NCBI RefSeq assembly: GCF_028453695.1
Contig: NC_135782.1
Coordinates: 2,728,001 to 2,792,000, forward strand
Length of the DNA stretch: 64,000 bases
From: Augochlora pura
Taxonomy: Eukaryota > Arthropoda > Insecta > Hymenoptera > Halictidae
Direction of reading: 5' to 3'
The stretch's first letter is position 1. The number at the start of each line of letters is the position of its first letter. Of this stretch, positions 36,831-50,897 are shown piece after piece. The notes under the pieces are model-generated. The model was not told the DNA's origin, ran no database searches, and was given only the letters and a program-made list of their open reading frames with translations. The translations under genes were made by a program, and so were the position numbers.

Positions 36831-39800
36831 ATGTTAAATGCCGCAAAGGCCGCGGAAACGCGGAAACTTCGCGAGGAATGCTCGGCTACACCACTCGCTG
36901 CAGAATTATTGAGATTGAAGTTTCTGCATCTTCCCCGCGAGAACGATGCAGTCGGAGAGTGGCTGTTTATTCGAAGATATTCGAAGTCTCGGGCTGTCTT
37001 CGCTGCGAATGTATTTCGCTCGCGAGAATCTTCATTTGATTTCGGAGAAAAGTTGTCCGTTCTCGCGTCCGAAGATTTACGTGCCCAGCACGGTTTCGCG
37101 GAGATGAAGAGATCAATTTTAGCGCGGTTCCAGTAACAATTAAAGTATTATTAGACTTTGTTAATTGATACATCCTCTTGCTATTAAACCAATTTATTAT
37201 TTATTTTACAATATATTTAAATATTGTGGAACATAGGAAGATGGAATTACCTGGAAAATGACGGAAATTTATTCGAAAATTTGTAGAGAAAATTCCAATG
37301 ACTCAAGAAGAGAAATAATATTTAATGAATATCGACAGCTATTACGAATTGCGAGAACGTGGAAAATCGTCATCGAATGATCCTCGTTATCGCCTATTAC
37401 CCAGCTCCGATTCAAGGAGTCACAAAATCAGAGCGGCGCCGCGACGTGTTAATTAAGCATCGGTTAATAGAGTCCAACAAGTTTCTTTCACTATGGCGCC
37501 ACACTACTTGGCTAAGAATTTCAATTAGCCGTGGAAACGATCGAACTAAGACAATTACAAGGGAACGGGGGGGAGGGGGAGAGGGAGAGGGGGTCGCATT
37601 TCCGGGTTTTAACGAATGAACTGCAGATTAATTAAGCCCGCTCCTCTCTCCTTCTTTTCGCCGGCGCGATCGAGGCGCAGACGGTCGGTGCGCACGGCGA
37701 GCACCATTAACGATAATTGAGCTATCTCCTCGTTATTTAATAACGATCTTTCATCGAGCCGATGATTAGTATAATGCACATAGGATTTTGCAAGATCATC
37801 GCTAAAAATAAAATACTCTCAATATTATCGATCGTATGACTGCAGAGCCTTATAATTATTCCTCTCCTTTTAAAAACTTTAAAAAATAATAAAAGAACGT
37901 TTATGCAACTAGATCAATTTCCAGACATTACCTTAAACTATTGACATTATAATAATAAAATTTATTTATAACAATTCTATAAAAATTCTAGATAATGCGA
38001 TGCGATTCTTCTTGGACTCGAATCGTCCTATTGTTACGGGACTAGTAGGTGTAGAATACTTTAAGAGATTTTTCCACGTGACATTTCCGTGCATTAATTC
38101 TGCGGTTCGCAGATCGAAAGGTGAAAGATAGAGAGAGAGAGAGATATACCGATCCTTTATCTCGCAAAGGAGTAATGGGGAAACTCGTTTTGTTTCTCGC
38201 GGCGTCCAGGAACCCGACGCGCCGCGGCCGTTTCGTTTATATTCCACCGGGAATATAAGCGGACGAAATATCAAAGGTTTTCGCGGATCATTTTTCATTC
38301 CCATAATCGGTCGTCTCATCTCGAGCAGCTCGTGACACTGCACAAGCTGACAGTGACGAATCGACAGTTGGCTGAAGTCAACCCTTGAGACACACTGGCC
38401 GCTGACCGGCGTGTTGTCTCTCTGTCCCACGCGTTTCGTGACTAATGAAAACGTAGCGTCCTTTCGAATCCGACGAGTCGTATGTTCCCGGCGAACTTTG
38501 TACAGTGTGAGAATTCTTCGATGTTTCTCGCAATTTGCGAGGAAAATGAAAATAAGAGGCTTCGAATATAGAGTTAGGTTTCTTCGATTTATTATAGAGT
38601 CTCAAACGTTATTATGGCAAGGTTGGATTTATTGAAATTTTGTATTATTTCGATTGCAATGTGAGCTCCAATAAAATTGTTTGTTAAAAGAGAAAATATT
38701 TTTATAATATCTGAAATTGTAAAAGGAAGTTCAGAGATCATTTTGCCTATTTTGCTGTTACTATAAAAAAATTATTGCACGATAATTATAATTTTTATTC
38801 CTACATATTTAAATACAAAAAATGAAACTAGCTGTATGAATATCGACTTATTAAAATGATTTAAGAATCAGTGAAACGTGAATCAGTGATTGGAACCAGA
38901 TCGTCATATCGGCCACACTAGCTTCCACGTCCGTGGAATAACAATTTCGTTGCAAAACATCCCGCGCGGTTTCTTCGTGATTTTGCATTATGCAGTAGAC
39001 GTTTCGACGCGGACAGATTTTAATTCCGAGTCCCCGAGGTGGCAACTTTCTTCGCGCGGATTCCATACCGCCTTGCTGTTGATGGCCGCGGACCGCCGCG
39101 TCTGGGCAACGCTCGTAATTATGGGAGGAAATTAATGTAATTACAACTGGTCGCGTTCATACATTGACGATTACGCGCGCGCTTAAATGGCGACTCGGGA
39201 AGTTCTCGTTCGTTCGCAAAAGAAGAAAAAAGAAGAAGAAAGAAAGAGAGACAGAGAACCGAGCGCGATGGGGCCCTTCTCCCGGTCTCTCATAAACGAG
39301 CCGAGGTGACTTTCGCGTGCCATACTGGTTTTCCGCGGCTTCGCTATTGAAAAATGCAACCGGGAAATCGGGGTGGAAAAACTCGGAATAATAAATTCTC
39401 CCCGAAAGTATTTCGCGCTCATGCGGTTCGCATAGTTCGCGCTTCCGCGACGGGAGAGCCCTCGGACAATTTGGCTTGGCCGTCTACTGTTTCGAAGTAG
39501 TTTCACTGTTGTTCGATCGAAACCAGAAAGAAATATTGTAAATAGTTTAGCCGGCTTTCGTCGCGTAGTTTAACTATTTTATAAACGTGTTTAAACGAAG
39601 CTCGAATCGATTGAACTTAATTGAACTTAATTAAAACTGATGTGAAAGTTAATTTTATTCAGTCTTGTTCAATGTGAAGTATGTTTAATTTAAATTCTTG
39701 AGCGTATCAATGTTTTTAAACTCGGTTATTAAGCTTTGTTAATTTGAAATATGTTTAAATTGAAATTGTACACTTTAATTGCAATTTTATTTAAATAGGT

Positions 39801-40347
39801 TGTCGTTTAATAAAACTTACGAAATAATTTTGTTATTAGTAATATATGCTGTTTAAAACAATTGATATTAACGCTTAATAGAATTATTGAAGAAGCAATA
39901 TTATTGAATTAATTATTATTTATAACTAAAAGTTATTTGAGAATAATTTATTCATAAATTTAATAATACTATATTCGTAGTTACACATATGTATATTTAA
40001 AGAATACTGTATCGATTAGATTTGCATAAAACTAACAAAATATACTAATTAAAAATTGTTTAAATTGAAAAACGATCAAAAACAAAAGTGTCAATATTAT
40101 TAAAAAATATTATATTATATTATATTACACTCGCGTATCGTTCACAGTAAATTTACATTTGATATCAATATATTTTCCAATGTTGAGTATATTTCAAAAA
40201 TAAAATCACATTTCCTAAAATAACAATCACGGTTTTCAATATTTTATTAATCGCATCGATAAAATACACGCGTTAGAAAACATTATTGTGAAACACATTG
40301 CCTGTCGTCTACGCTCAAGAGCGAAATTTAAACAGCTAGTACACGGA

Positions 40348-40431
40348 GCTGCGGTGTCCGAGCGGTTAAGGAGATGGACTTGAAATCCATTGGGTGCTCT
40401 ACCCACACAGGTTCGAATCCTGTCCGCAGCG
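40348..40431 (+). tRNA. tRNA-Ser (anticodon TGA)
   Basis: This 84-base tRNA gene folds completely. The acceptor arms GCTGCGG and CCGCAGC pair perfectly and are followed by discriminator G. The D-arm carries the A box (TGTCCGAGCGGTTAAGG). The anticodon stem ATGGA/TCCAT encloses the seven-base loop CTTGAAA, giving anticodon TGA, which reads UCA serine codons. The long variable arm (TGGGTGCTCTACCCA) is typical of serine tRNAs, and the T-arm has an intact B box, GGTTCGAATCC. There is no intron and CCA is not encoded, as expected for a nuclear eukaryotic tRNA. Transcription would be by RNA polymerase III from the internal A and B boxes. No second tRNA was seen in the window, so it is an isolated copy. 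Confidence 0.98.
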
Positions 40432-40437
40432 AATTGA

Positions 40438-40446
40438 TTTTTTTTT
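40438..40446 (+). terminator. RNA polymerase III terminator of tRNA-Ser
   Basis: A run of nine T starts six bases after the tRNA end. Pol III stops at four or more T on the non-template strand, so this gives a short 3' trailer. Confidence 0.9.
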
Positions 40447-43251
40447 CAAAATTTCTTCACCAAATCCCTCCGCACACCTTACTAAACAACTTCCACTCGT
40501 TTTACAATTTTTCACAATCGCAATTAACATTAAAAAACATGTTTTTCCACCGCCACCTCTGCGAGACCGCTTACAAATGAAATTTTCACGTGGCAATTTT
40601 TGACATTTTGACAAAACGCTTATACAGAATCGAATCAACAAATTTCTATATTTTTAATACCGTTTCTCTTTCACCAATGGTTATTGTAGTACAACAATAA
40701 GTTAAATAAGAATCGTGTAAACGTACCGGCGGCACACGAGCGCGCCGCGGATATTCGTTCGCGCCGTAAGTATGAAATATGCAGATTTGAACAGCGATTA
40801 GGAAGTTGTAATTCGTCATCGCACCTACGCAATAAGTGTTCCATTCAACGGAGATTTTACGAAGGTGATAATAATTTTGCAAGGGGGGGTTACGCAGGGA
40901 CTCGATAAATCCCGCGCCTGACGTTGATGCATCGCGTAAGATACGATATTTCTAAACGAAAACCGTCATATCGTTCTATTGCGCGACGTTGCATTTGACA
41001 GGGCGTTCGCTAACAATGTTCAGAGGACCAACAAAATTATTTGCCGGCTATTTTGCCGTCTTTGTCTTTATTAAAAAGATTTAAGAAGGAAATGTACTAT
41101 AGTTCTGCTTTCGGTAGGTTATTTTACTAACTGGAATTATTATTTTTTCGACAGCGAAAATAATATTTTTTAATTTATTATTGGATTAGTCGTTCTTTTG
41201 CGGATATTTAGATCGCTTCTGTTATGTTTAATATATTTATATAATTTTTATTGCATGATGGTTATTACATGGTTGATAATTTTCGTCGCATCGCATAGCA
41301 GTTGATTTTATTACAATAATTATTATATGATAGTTACAGTATTAATTTTGGTGAGACAAAATTGGCAGAGAAAATGCGCCGGGAATCGTCGCGATTAGGA
41401 ACATTTAGGCGAACCGCCCTTATTCCGGGAGAATATTCGCGACGAGAACGGTTGACGAACTATTCCGTCCCTCGTCTACCGTACAATGAAGACGAGTTTC
41501 CCGCGTGTCAAACAGAGAGCGGCAAGGTAACGATGGACAAAGAGAGAGAGGGAGAAGCCATGGGGGTCAGAGACTCCCGGCAACATTAGAAACCTTTGAC
41601 ACATCGAGGGGTAGACGAACGCGGCGGCGGCGACGACGACGGGCGGCCGTAGACAGAAGCCATTTCATAAAAATTCCTCGGCCACCATTCTTTTCTCTCT
41701 GGTCGCCCCTCTCTCGTGTTTCGCTGCCTCGCGCCCGCCTAAGCCCACAGTAATTGAAGAAACAAAAGGGGACTGCAATTATGCCGGGCAATTACGCGGC
41801 CGGGGCCATGGCCGCGCCTGCGCTCGCCGCCGGTACCATGGCGTCGCGGCGCTTTCTTCCACGCTCGACGCAACATTTTGATGAAATTATTTCCTACGCG
41901 CTCGTAAAACCGCGCGTATTCGTGCCAGACCGGAAGCGTGCTCCGCGTCGCGAATAAAAATCATCCGGCGCGGGGGTGGGATTGAGCTATTTTCTACGGT
42001 GGTCTGCCGCGCGGCCAGACGCTCTCTTGCAAACACATAAATTTATATAAACCTTTGCCTTTCAGTCATCAATCATTTATAATAACAATAGTTATTATTA
42101 CTGTTGTTATTTAATTATTTCGTAGCAAAGACGTGAAAGTCCATGAGAAACATTTTCTTTAATAATTAGTGATGGTACGCGAATTTTTATTTTTAATTTT
42201 TATATTGTCAATGCAATTAATGTATGCGGTGAAAAAATACGTTCTTGAATGATTAAAGAATGTTTGTTTAAACGATCCTAAATATTCGCCGCTATCGTAC
42301 ATTTCAAATATTGATGTCGGTGAATTGTTTTACCAGGAGCTTCGTCGTAGGTCGTAAATAGCAAATGACGGTCATCGATCAGAGAATCACCGTCCGACGG
42401 CGATTTCGCAAACGTTGCACAAGATTGCTGACCGCCTTGACGCAATCGGAAAAAAGAAACCGGAGGGAGGGAGAGAGAGAGAGAGAGAGAGACAAATCGC
42501 TGACAATTATGCGAGTAAATAATTAAAGCTTCGTCGTGTCGGGCACTCGCGGTGAAACCTGTTGCAAAAACATGATAATGGGAGGAAATAAGGAGGACTC
42601 GTTAGGCAACAGATAATATACCACTTTGTAGTAAAAGCATCGGGAATTTTTCTAAAATGTTCGAGTCATAATTTTAGTGATAATCATAAAACTCTTCGCG
42701 CGATTGTGTTACCGGTTACGCGCGAATTATGGTCTAACAGCTCGCTGTTTCATATTTCGCTTACCGAATATGATTACAAATAAATACAATTATTGATAAA
42801 AATGGAATTATAATCGAACGTAATTGTACAAAATAATGATAAATGAACATAGCTCTAAAGAAACCTGATCACACCTGAATATAATTATAAATGAACATAA
42901 TTGTAAATCAACATAACTGTAAATAACCAAAATTATAAATAGACACAATTACAAATACATTTAAGATACAATACCGTTACAGTTAAATGCATACGATATA
43001 ATAAATAATTACACAGAATATAAAATTGCCAAAAAAGGTATTTTTTCTTTTCGCGTAGTAGCTAATACCTTTGTTATCGACCATTCCACGATAAAAGTTA
43101 TTCGACCGGTCGCCACAAAAGTAAAGTTCGTACAGGTTCGCGGCTCGCAGTGCCATAAAAATGCTTGTGCTCGCGCACCCATAACGAGGCGGCGGCGTCG
43201 GCTCTCTTGCTCCCCATTTTCTCAGCAGTCCGCGGGATACGCGCGCGCTCA

Positions 43252-43278
<27 letters not shown>
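43252..43278. repeat. GA microsatellite
   Basis: Twenty-seven bases of AG repeat. Confidence 0.95.
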
Positions 43279-43283
<5 letters not shown>

Positions 43284-43439
43284 AACCCGCCGACGTTACG
43301 TATTAGCATACGTTTTCTCCGTTGCGGGATGACCGTAAAGTAAAGCTGTCGGCTATCGCGGAAATCACGGCGAGCCATTGTGCGACCGGGGACAAATGTC
43401 CCGTGTCGGTACGAGAGCCGCCGGCGAGGGAAAAAACGA

Positions 43440-43700
43440 CGCTGCTTGCTGCGAGGAAGACGCGACGGAGATAGAAGAGGCGATGGGAGAAGAGAAGAAG
43501 AAGAGAGAAGGAGAGAAAGAGAGAAAGAGAGAGAGAGAGCCAAGTGAAAAATAAAAATAAAGAAAGAGAGGCAAAGAAGAGAGAAAAAGAGAAAAAGCCA
43601 AAGAAAAGAGATATTCAAAGAACAGAGGAAGAAACAAAGAGAAATAAAGAGAGAGAGAGACAGGAAGGAAGATAAGGAGAGAGAGAGAGAGAGAGGCCGA
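43440..43700. repeat. purine-rich low-complexity tract
   Basis: About 260 bases of mainly A and G (AGAGAAAGAGAGAAAG-type), complementary in kind to the pyrimidine tracts at 36.3 and 53.3 kb. The minus-strand open frame of 283 codons across it is Leu/Ser/Phe-rich and looks spurious. Confidence 0.85.
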
Positions 43701-46700
43701 AGCCGAGGCGGAGAAACGCGAAAGCGCAAATAAGACGTCGCCGCGTCGTTTAGTCGATCGTGGAAGCGCATCGGAAATCGCATGCGGAGCCGCGCTGGGA
43801 GAGGTTTACGACCTTCGTTATCCTCTTTGCGCACTCATCAAGCCGGGGAAGAGGAGAACGCTTCCCGGCAAATATTTCCGAAGAAATAAGTAAGCGGTGA
43901 CCGGTGCAAGCAGACGCGCCCGACAATCGCGATCGCCGATGCCGTATTCTCTCTCCGTTTCCGATTCACCGTTCCGCCGTTCCGCCGTTCCGCCGTTTCG
44001 CCGTTCGGCCCCGCGGTGATGTACTGAAATGGAATTATCTCTCCGATCCCCTTCGATTCGATCTCCCTCGTTCTTTCGTTCGCCAGGCCGTTGGTGACGT
44101 CTTCTTTCGTTTCTTTCCCGACACCGTTCCGTGAACGGCCTGGCCACGAAGAGGAGAGAGAGAGAGAGGAGAGAGAGCAGCCCCTCTTTCGCGCGTCCGC
44201 CGGCAGATCGGAACTCCGAAGAGGGTTTCGCTGGCAGAATGTTTCATTTAAAGCTCTATAAGTATCTGCGATGCGCGAACACCTTTTTTGAGTTTGACTT
44301 AGCGCGAACGATTCATTATTATGAATTCTACTTGCTACAAAGACTTTATTAGCATAATAATTTTGCAAGAAAATGCTCTCGCGTGATTCTAAGGTACGGC
44401 CACCGGCGCTGCCTCTAACCTATTTTCCTTTCTGCCACAGTTATCTCCCGGAATGCCATAATTACGTAATGCTACTGCTTACACGGTATTTAACATTGAT
44501 AAAGAATTCTTATCAGTCTGACCTGTGCGCGGAATGAAGCATGCAGATACTGTGCGTGCTACACGCTCCAAGCCCTGCTTCGCCACGTGTAAACCCCTTA
44601 TCAGTGTTAAATATAATTGTCATGCTATACGGCTCTGTGTGCGCGGATATTATTTCGACACGATGATCGCTTTGATAGTTTCGTTGGTCGGGGAACTAAT
44701 TGTCAATTTGTTTATCGCTTGATACGCGCACAGAGACACTGTATAGAAATTATAAGACTGTATTTTTTATTGCGATTTTATAAAATGGTTGAAATAAATT
44801 AGATATAAAAGAAACTAAAAACTATTCAAGCACCAATTTTCAACGCAAATAGCAAAATCATTTCAATTTCCACAATGAGATATCTAAAATGTATAATAAA
44901 TATGGAATAAACGAAAACTTATTAATGAAACTATTTTTAATTTATTTACAACAACTACAGCTATTATCGAATAAGGATAGGTGAACCGCTGAAATAATTA
45001 TAATCTCGCTAATCGAATAATGGAAGCATCGCGCGTACACGGAGTCAGAATGTTAATTAGTTCCCATCGGTGCGCTGTTAGGAGCCGAATAAAAAGTTGC
45101 GCTGAACCGTGCGCGCTCGGCTCGCAAGAAAGTTTTCACGGAAAGGTTAGGGTAAGGAAAGGAGAGGATCCCCGCGACGACGCGGCGCTCCGACGGCACG
45201 GGTTTCAAAAGCGTAATCGTTTTCACCGCAATCTTTAAGTTCGCAGGAAGGTTAGGGCACCCCCCAAGGAGAAGAAGAAGAAGAAGAGGAAGCTTTTCAT
45301 CGCTTGAATATCGAAGAATTTGTCGCTCCGCTTGAAGCAGGTCGAGCGAGAAGTGAACATCAAAGGATCCTCTTCCTCGACCCTGTTTCGGCTGCTACGA
45401 TCTCCCCCGCCTCCCCCCCCTTTATTTCGCCAACGTAATAATCATTTATTATCCGGCCGTGTAATAGACGGTACACGCTGCGATATTATGAAGTTGCGAA
45501 ATTAAGGCTTTGTTTAAAAATTAGCCGGCCGCACGTTCAACGACTCACCCCTTATCATGAACTTTAACCCTCGGGGGGGTCCATCATTCGCCTCCGTTAC
45601 GCTTTCCTTCGTCGTACAATGCTCCGTCGAAATTGTTAATTAGGCGCCGTGGAGTATTTAACAGAATCACGTGCATTGTACTATATTTTTTGAAGTATGT
45701 TTTTTACGATTAACAAATATTAATATTAATAAATATTAATTTTTAGTAGACAGTTGAGTGTAGGCTATACTATAGACAGCTAACTGTACACAATTATACT
45801 ATTATAATTATTCAACGTATACCATAGCATATTATATTATTATTATTATCTCATACTATATATCTTTTAAAAATTCTTACAAGATTTTAATCCTTTAAAA
45901 TCAACGAGGACAACTTTTTACTTCGCCGAAAGATCGCGACACGATCGATCGATAATCGGAAGATCGGAGGGAGAATCAAAAATAAGGGAATGAAACGCGC
46001 GCGGCTACGCGAGACGCGCGAAATTGATGAAAGTATGCCGGGTCCGCGCATTCCGCGGGAGCTTCGAGTTTCTGACCAGTTTTGGCAGCCGGGGCTCTCT
46101 ACCGCCGCATCTCCACAGTCGAGCGCATCTGTTCGGCCGATAACACGACGCGCGAAGCGACGCGTCGCGTTTCGCGCTCTTATTAATGAGAGGACATTCC
46201 CGTCGAGCCGGGCGAGATCGCTTCGTTCGCCGGGATCCGCCGAATGAAAGCCGAAAACGCGAAGAATCCGTGGATACAACGCTCGATCCCGCCCGGGAGG
46301 GGACCGCCGAATGAAAAACAGATGGCGGGTAGCCGACGCCCGTCGCCGCCACGGAAATCATGGCTTTTTCGCGCCACGCCTTTGATGCCGGACACGTGCG
46401 CGACCCTCTCCGCGATCTCATTCCCGCTTTGATTCCGTCGGGGATGCCGTCGAATGGTGACGACGGCGATAATTCTCGGTTATTTCAAGCGGGCTGGCTA
46501 ACGCGACCGAGAATCGTCTCCGGAGCGTTGGTCGCGTTCTAGGGCAATTTGTGTTTGTTCCGAGCGATTGCTATGAAATTCGGGAAACTATATTATCCTC
46601 GAGGTCTTTATGGTCGTGGCAATGTTATATGTGGGTGTTATTTATTGTTAATAATTTAATTAAAAGAAAGAGTCACATGTCTGGTTTAGTCAATAAAATT

Positions 46701-48712
46701 ATAAAACAAGTTTAACGGTAATAAAAAAATAAATAAATTGGTTAAGCAATTAATTTACTGGTTCAAAAGACGCAATAGTTTCTCAACGCGACACACACGG
46801 ATGGAATTGAAGGCAGCCACTTGACAGGCGAGGAGGATCTCACTGAATTGACGCGACGATCGCTCGCTCGCTCGCTCGCTAGCGCGCGATCCCTTAATTG
46901 TGATCTCGGAACGCGCAGGTGACTCCCGGGGGCACGCGTGTGCTTTCCGCCGCGGCACGCACCGGAGGTGTCTCTATTAACTCCGGGAAGACTAGAGAGA
47001 GAGAGAGAGAGAGAGAGCGCCGTGCAAAATATCTGGGCTCAAGGGAAGCGCTCTATATTAGCTCGTTTTATGCAGACGCGCCAGCCGCGGCTTCTATCAA
47101 ATTAAGTTCATACGGGGTTCTCTACCGCCTTCCGCGTGCAACCCGACCTGTTTAGAATCTTAGCTGAGGCGCGAAGTTCGCCCCCCTTCGATCGATCGGC
47201 TCATCTGGCTCGGCGCCGTTTAATCAACGCGGTGTATCACACGCACCTTTTAATACACCTCGATGCGCTTCGCGAGTACCTATTCGAAATCAGTGCATGT
47301 ATCTTGGGCAAGTATGCACACCTGTGCTTAGAGCAGTGGGGGAGACTTTGTATCGATGTTAGAATTATAGTAATAAATTAGAGTTTGTTAAAGTTTTCTT
47401 ATTTTAGGGATAAAGTTCTAAATTGTTTAGGCATAAATATGGGAGAGATTTGTAAAATAAAGCCACGTTTAGGGGCAATAATTAATTGTGTTTCCACCCC
47501 TTTACAATAAAAATTGATTCTCCTTGCTCACGCAATTAGCAACAATTTCAACTACGCGATCTCGTGCGCCGCGCATGATATTTTTCAGACAAACTGAGAC
47601 GTAACTTCTGGTTAAATTCCAGCCGACTTTTCCCAAGTGATGAACACGACGAGATTATCTCTTTATTATACTTATCGGCGTCGAAGCATCTCAGGGCACC
47701 TCATAAATTTTTCAGCGACCGAAACGCGGGCGTCTCGATCTTAATGTCCACGGTAAACCCCGGCCGGAGCAATTATTAATTTGTAGCGAAACCGTTTTCT
47801 CCCTCGGCGGTACGCGCCATATTTAATTAGCGCACAACGAATCCTGTAATCGGCCACGGTTTCGCCCCGCGAGGAGTTCTCCGTTCGTCGGCTCGACGAT
47901 CCAAGAAAAATGCGATTCAGATTACGTGTGTTCGCGTGTTTACACGCCGCATTGTAGAATGTCGCTGGCGTGGATAGCCATCTCTTTCTCTCTCTCTCTA
48001 CGGTCGGACGATTCCGTGGGCTGTGTCTAACATTTCCATTTAATTGATATCTTGCCGTGGAATTGACCGTCGTCACGCGCGCGCGACCCGATGATGCTCG
48101 ATTCGGAATCGCGGAGCTTTACGGCGCCCCGTGGTGCCGAACAGCAATTCGAAAATTAAAAAGGAATTGCTAGTAGTGTCGGGGAAATTAAAAATAGATG
48201 AGACGATTTTGAGTAACTATTTTTTAATAATTATCTTCTATTAGCGTTTAAATAACAAGTCATTTTAAAATTGTTTATTCTGCCCCAATGAGCCAATATA
48301 TGACCGTAAAACCTAATCGAAAAGGATCAAAGAATTCCTCATAAAATCGTGATTTTAATTGAGCATAAAATTGTAATTACAATTGAGGAATACATATTTT
48401 GCATCGATTCGAGGCACTCGTCGAGCCTGCCGAGCAACAAAACGAGCACGAAGATGCGCGCGACAACGTTTCCCGAAGTCTGAGAACGTTCACACGTCTG
48501 TCATTTCTGCGGGCCGCCGACGGGTAGAGTATTCCCTCCGCGAAAACAGCTCGCGGCGCACGGTACGGTCACCAGTCACGCGACCAACATTTTGCTCAGA
48601 GCTCTAAGCCCGGATCGTACACATATAATTGCCGGTGGCAGGGGGTGCGTTTTTTTTTATTTCGCCGTTCATATTCCTGCCGAGAATTTAATTGTTTGCA
48701 ATTCAAATGGCG

Positions 48713-48736
48713 GAGAGAGAGAGAGAGAGAGAGAGA
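48713..48736. repeat. GA microsatellite
   Basis: Uninterrupted GA repeat of about 24 bases. Confidence 0.95.
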
Positions 48737-49479
48737 AGTCCGGCTCGGCATTAATACGCTCGCGTTTTATCGCCGTGGATGCAGCAGCGGGAAACGCTAA
48801 TTTCAGGAAGCGAAACAAGCAACCGGGAATAATGCATTAAACATTCATAACGAAGCGACGATGGGTATATGCCAAGGGAGAATTTGCATACGTCACGTTT
48901 CTAGAATTTCGAGGGAAATGTGTAATGTTTGTTGCTATTTAATTGGAAAAAGGCTGGGCGACGGCAGACGATGACGGAGCCAATCGCGTTTTATTATCGG
49001 CTGTTAGGGTATTTGTTTTATTATTGATTGCGCCGATGGGAGAAGGGAACTATTATAATTTAAATATGTAATATAATTAGCAATGTTTGAAGATGTTTTC
49101 ACAGTAATTTGTTTCATTTAATTGTCAGAGATTGTTTATTTAATTGATTTTAATGGATCGGGTCGAAACGACCCGATTACAGTACGCAGAGGGTTGAATT
49201 TTCTTAATAAAATTTGAAGCAAATTTAATTTTCTATTTCTATCTGTGTAATAATGTTAAGACAGCTTCGAAAGACTGTTGCAATGATAGTGCGTTAAAAT
49301 TGTATCACAGTTACGAAAAGAATTGGGCAATTAGGTTATGTAATGTAAACTCGTCAAGATGGCGGCTACGCTGCGGACTGTAAAAATAGACGAGAGATGT
49401 AACAAGCTTCGCGTTGGATACAGCGGACGATGCTGAACGAAACAATCATTCGTGGCAAGGGTAGCATAGCAATTTTATT

Positions 49480-49660
49480 TACTCAATAGAAATAAAAATA
49501 AAAAAACTTTTAACAACGAAATAAAAATGAACAAGCTCTTAATAATGAAATAGAAATAAAAAGCTCTTAATAACGAAATAAAAATAAAAGAGTCACCACT
49601 CGCTAATAATGAAACTTTTAACAACGAAATAAAAATAACTCACGAGTGGCAAAGGGTTAA
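49480..49660. repeat. A-rich tandem repeat ending in an AACCCTTTGC-type terminus
   Basis: Units like AACAACGAAATAAAAATAAA with AAGCTCTT recur about every 30-40 bases. The stretch ends with CACGAGTGGCAAAGGGTTAA, the same terminus as at 32416-32437. Confidence 0.65.
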
Positions 49661-50269
49661 TTCCTCATAACCTGTGAAAATGATTGCAAGCACCGTTGGT
49701 GGAACAACAGAATTTCAATGAAACAGCGACAGCTAGGTGTCCGGCATGGACGTAGGTGGTCCCGCGCGTTCGTTAAGGTAACATTGGGTAGATTCGAAGA
49801 TAAACAGAAGCTACACCTCGAGTAACACGTACGGAATTAACATAGCTGAGCGCGGTTCGACGTTTAAAAGCCGATCGCATTTCCATACCGGTGCCATTCG
49901 GTCCCATTTCAGGCCCCCGGCTCTATACCCCTTTCGCTAACCCGCTCGTCTATATTTGCCCTCGGACCTCTCCGAAGACTCATTTATATCCTGTTATCCG
50001 GTGGGATCTTTATACGCGCGGCGGCGGGCTTCCCTCGCGCGCAGCCTCCTCTCTTCCGTTGTACCTGGCCGTCACCTTTCTCCCTCCCTTTTTTATTCCA
50101 TCTTTTTTCATTCCGCCTCGTTGTCATCCTAACCTCCACCTTTCTTTGATTAATTTTTCGACCCCTCCGACCGCTCTTCTATTTTTCTTCAGATCTCAGA
50201 AAAATCGACGTTCACGATCATTCTCCATATTGTGTAATTTTGTTTGTTAATATATGGCGACGGTGTGCA

Positions 50270-50470
50270 GGTAATAATGAGATGGGCGACGGTGAAGAGT
50301 AAAATGAATAATAATTAATAACGAAAGGGATGAGAATGGAGAGTAAAATGAGGAATAATGAATATTAAAATGGGTAATAGTAAAAAGTGAAAGGAGTAAT
50401 AATAAATAATTAAATGGGCAATAGTGGAGACTAAAATGAGTAATAATAAAAATTAAAATGGCTAATAGTA
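50270..50470. repeat. degenerate A/G-rich minisatellite
   Basis: GAGTAAAATGAGTAATAATGA-type and TTAAAATGGGTAATAGT-type blocks alternate at least four times, suggesting a unit near 45 bp. Confidence 0.7.
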
Positions 50471-50856
50471 ACTACAATTTACTAGCAATTCACCGTTTTA
50501 CCGAATCGTCGAATTTCCGCGGCAGCCTAAAAATCTGTCGGCGCCGATTCCGAGTCCGCTTCCGATTCGGGAGCGCGCCAAATAAGAAAATCATTAGCGG
50601 CGGACGGCGGTGTCCAATAAAAATGTTCCGGCCGTCGGAACGTTGACACCGTCAACGGTTACGCAAACCGTAACAAATCAAACGCAACGCGTCGCGTGCT
50701 TTCTCATTAACCGATGCAAAAGCGTATTGCGAAACGCTCGCGCGCTCGCGCGACGGCCCGACGACGACGATTTATAAGGAATTTCGGGATTCGAGATTAG
50801 AAGAGATGCCGTTGCAGCCGATGAATCACGGGCGCAGGATTCGGCGGGCGGGGAGG

Positions 50857-50860
<4 letters not shown>

Positions 50861-50894
<34 letters not shown>
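50861..50894. repeat. GA microsatellite
   Basis: Uninterrupted GA run of 34 bases. Confidence 0.95.

Positions 50895-50897
<3 letters not shown>

Larger units (their letters stand above)
29456..40347. other. gene-poor stretch left of the tRNA
   Basis: About 11 kb without a supported gene. It contains a (CG)n run (30198-30211), the pentamer array (31227-31627), a 19-bp palindrome (32058-32076), CT tracts (32704-32760, 33006-33024, 36011-36039), a long pyrimidine tract (about 36330-36830), a G-rich tract (37567-37592), GC islands around 30.2-31.8, 34.3-35.0 and 35.3-35.9 kb, and a long AT-rich stretch at 39.5-40.3 kb. Confidence 0.6.

Noticed and set aside
35929..37136. Three overlapping plus-strand open frames of 252-299 codons
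   Set aside because: They lie in different frames over the same CT-rich tract and encode Phe/Leu/Ser runs; openness comes from lack of A/G-containing stop codons.
42983..43834. 283-codon minus-strand frame
   Set aside because: Most of it crosses the AG-rich tract at 43440-43700; no domain or splice support.
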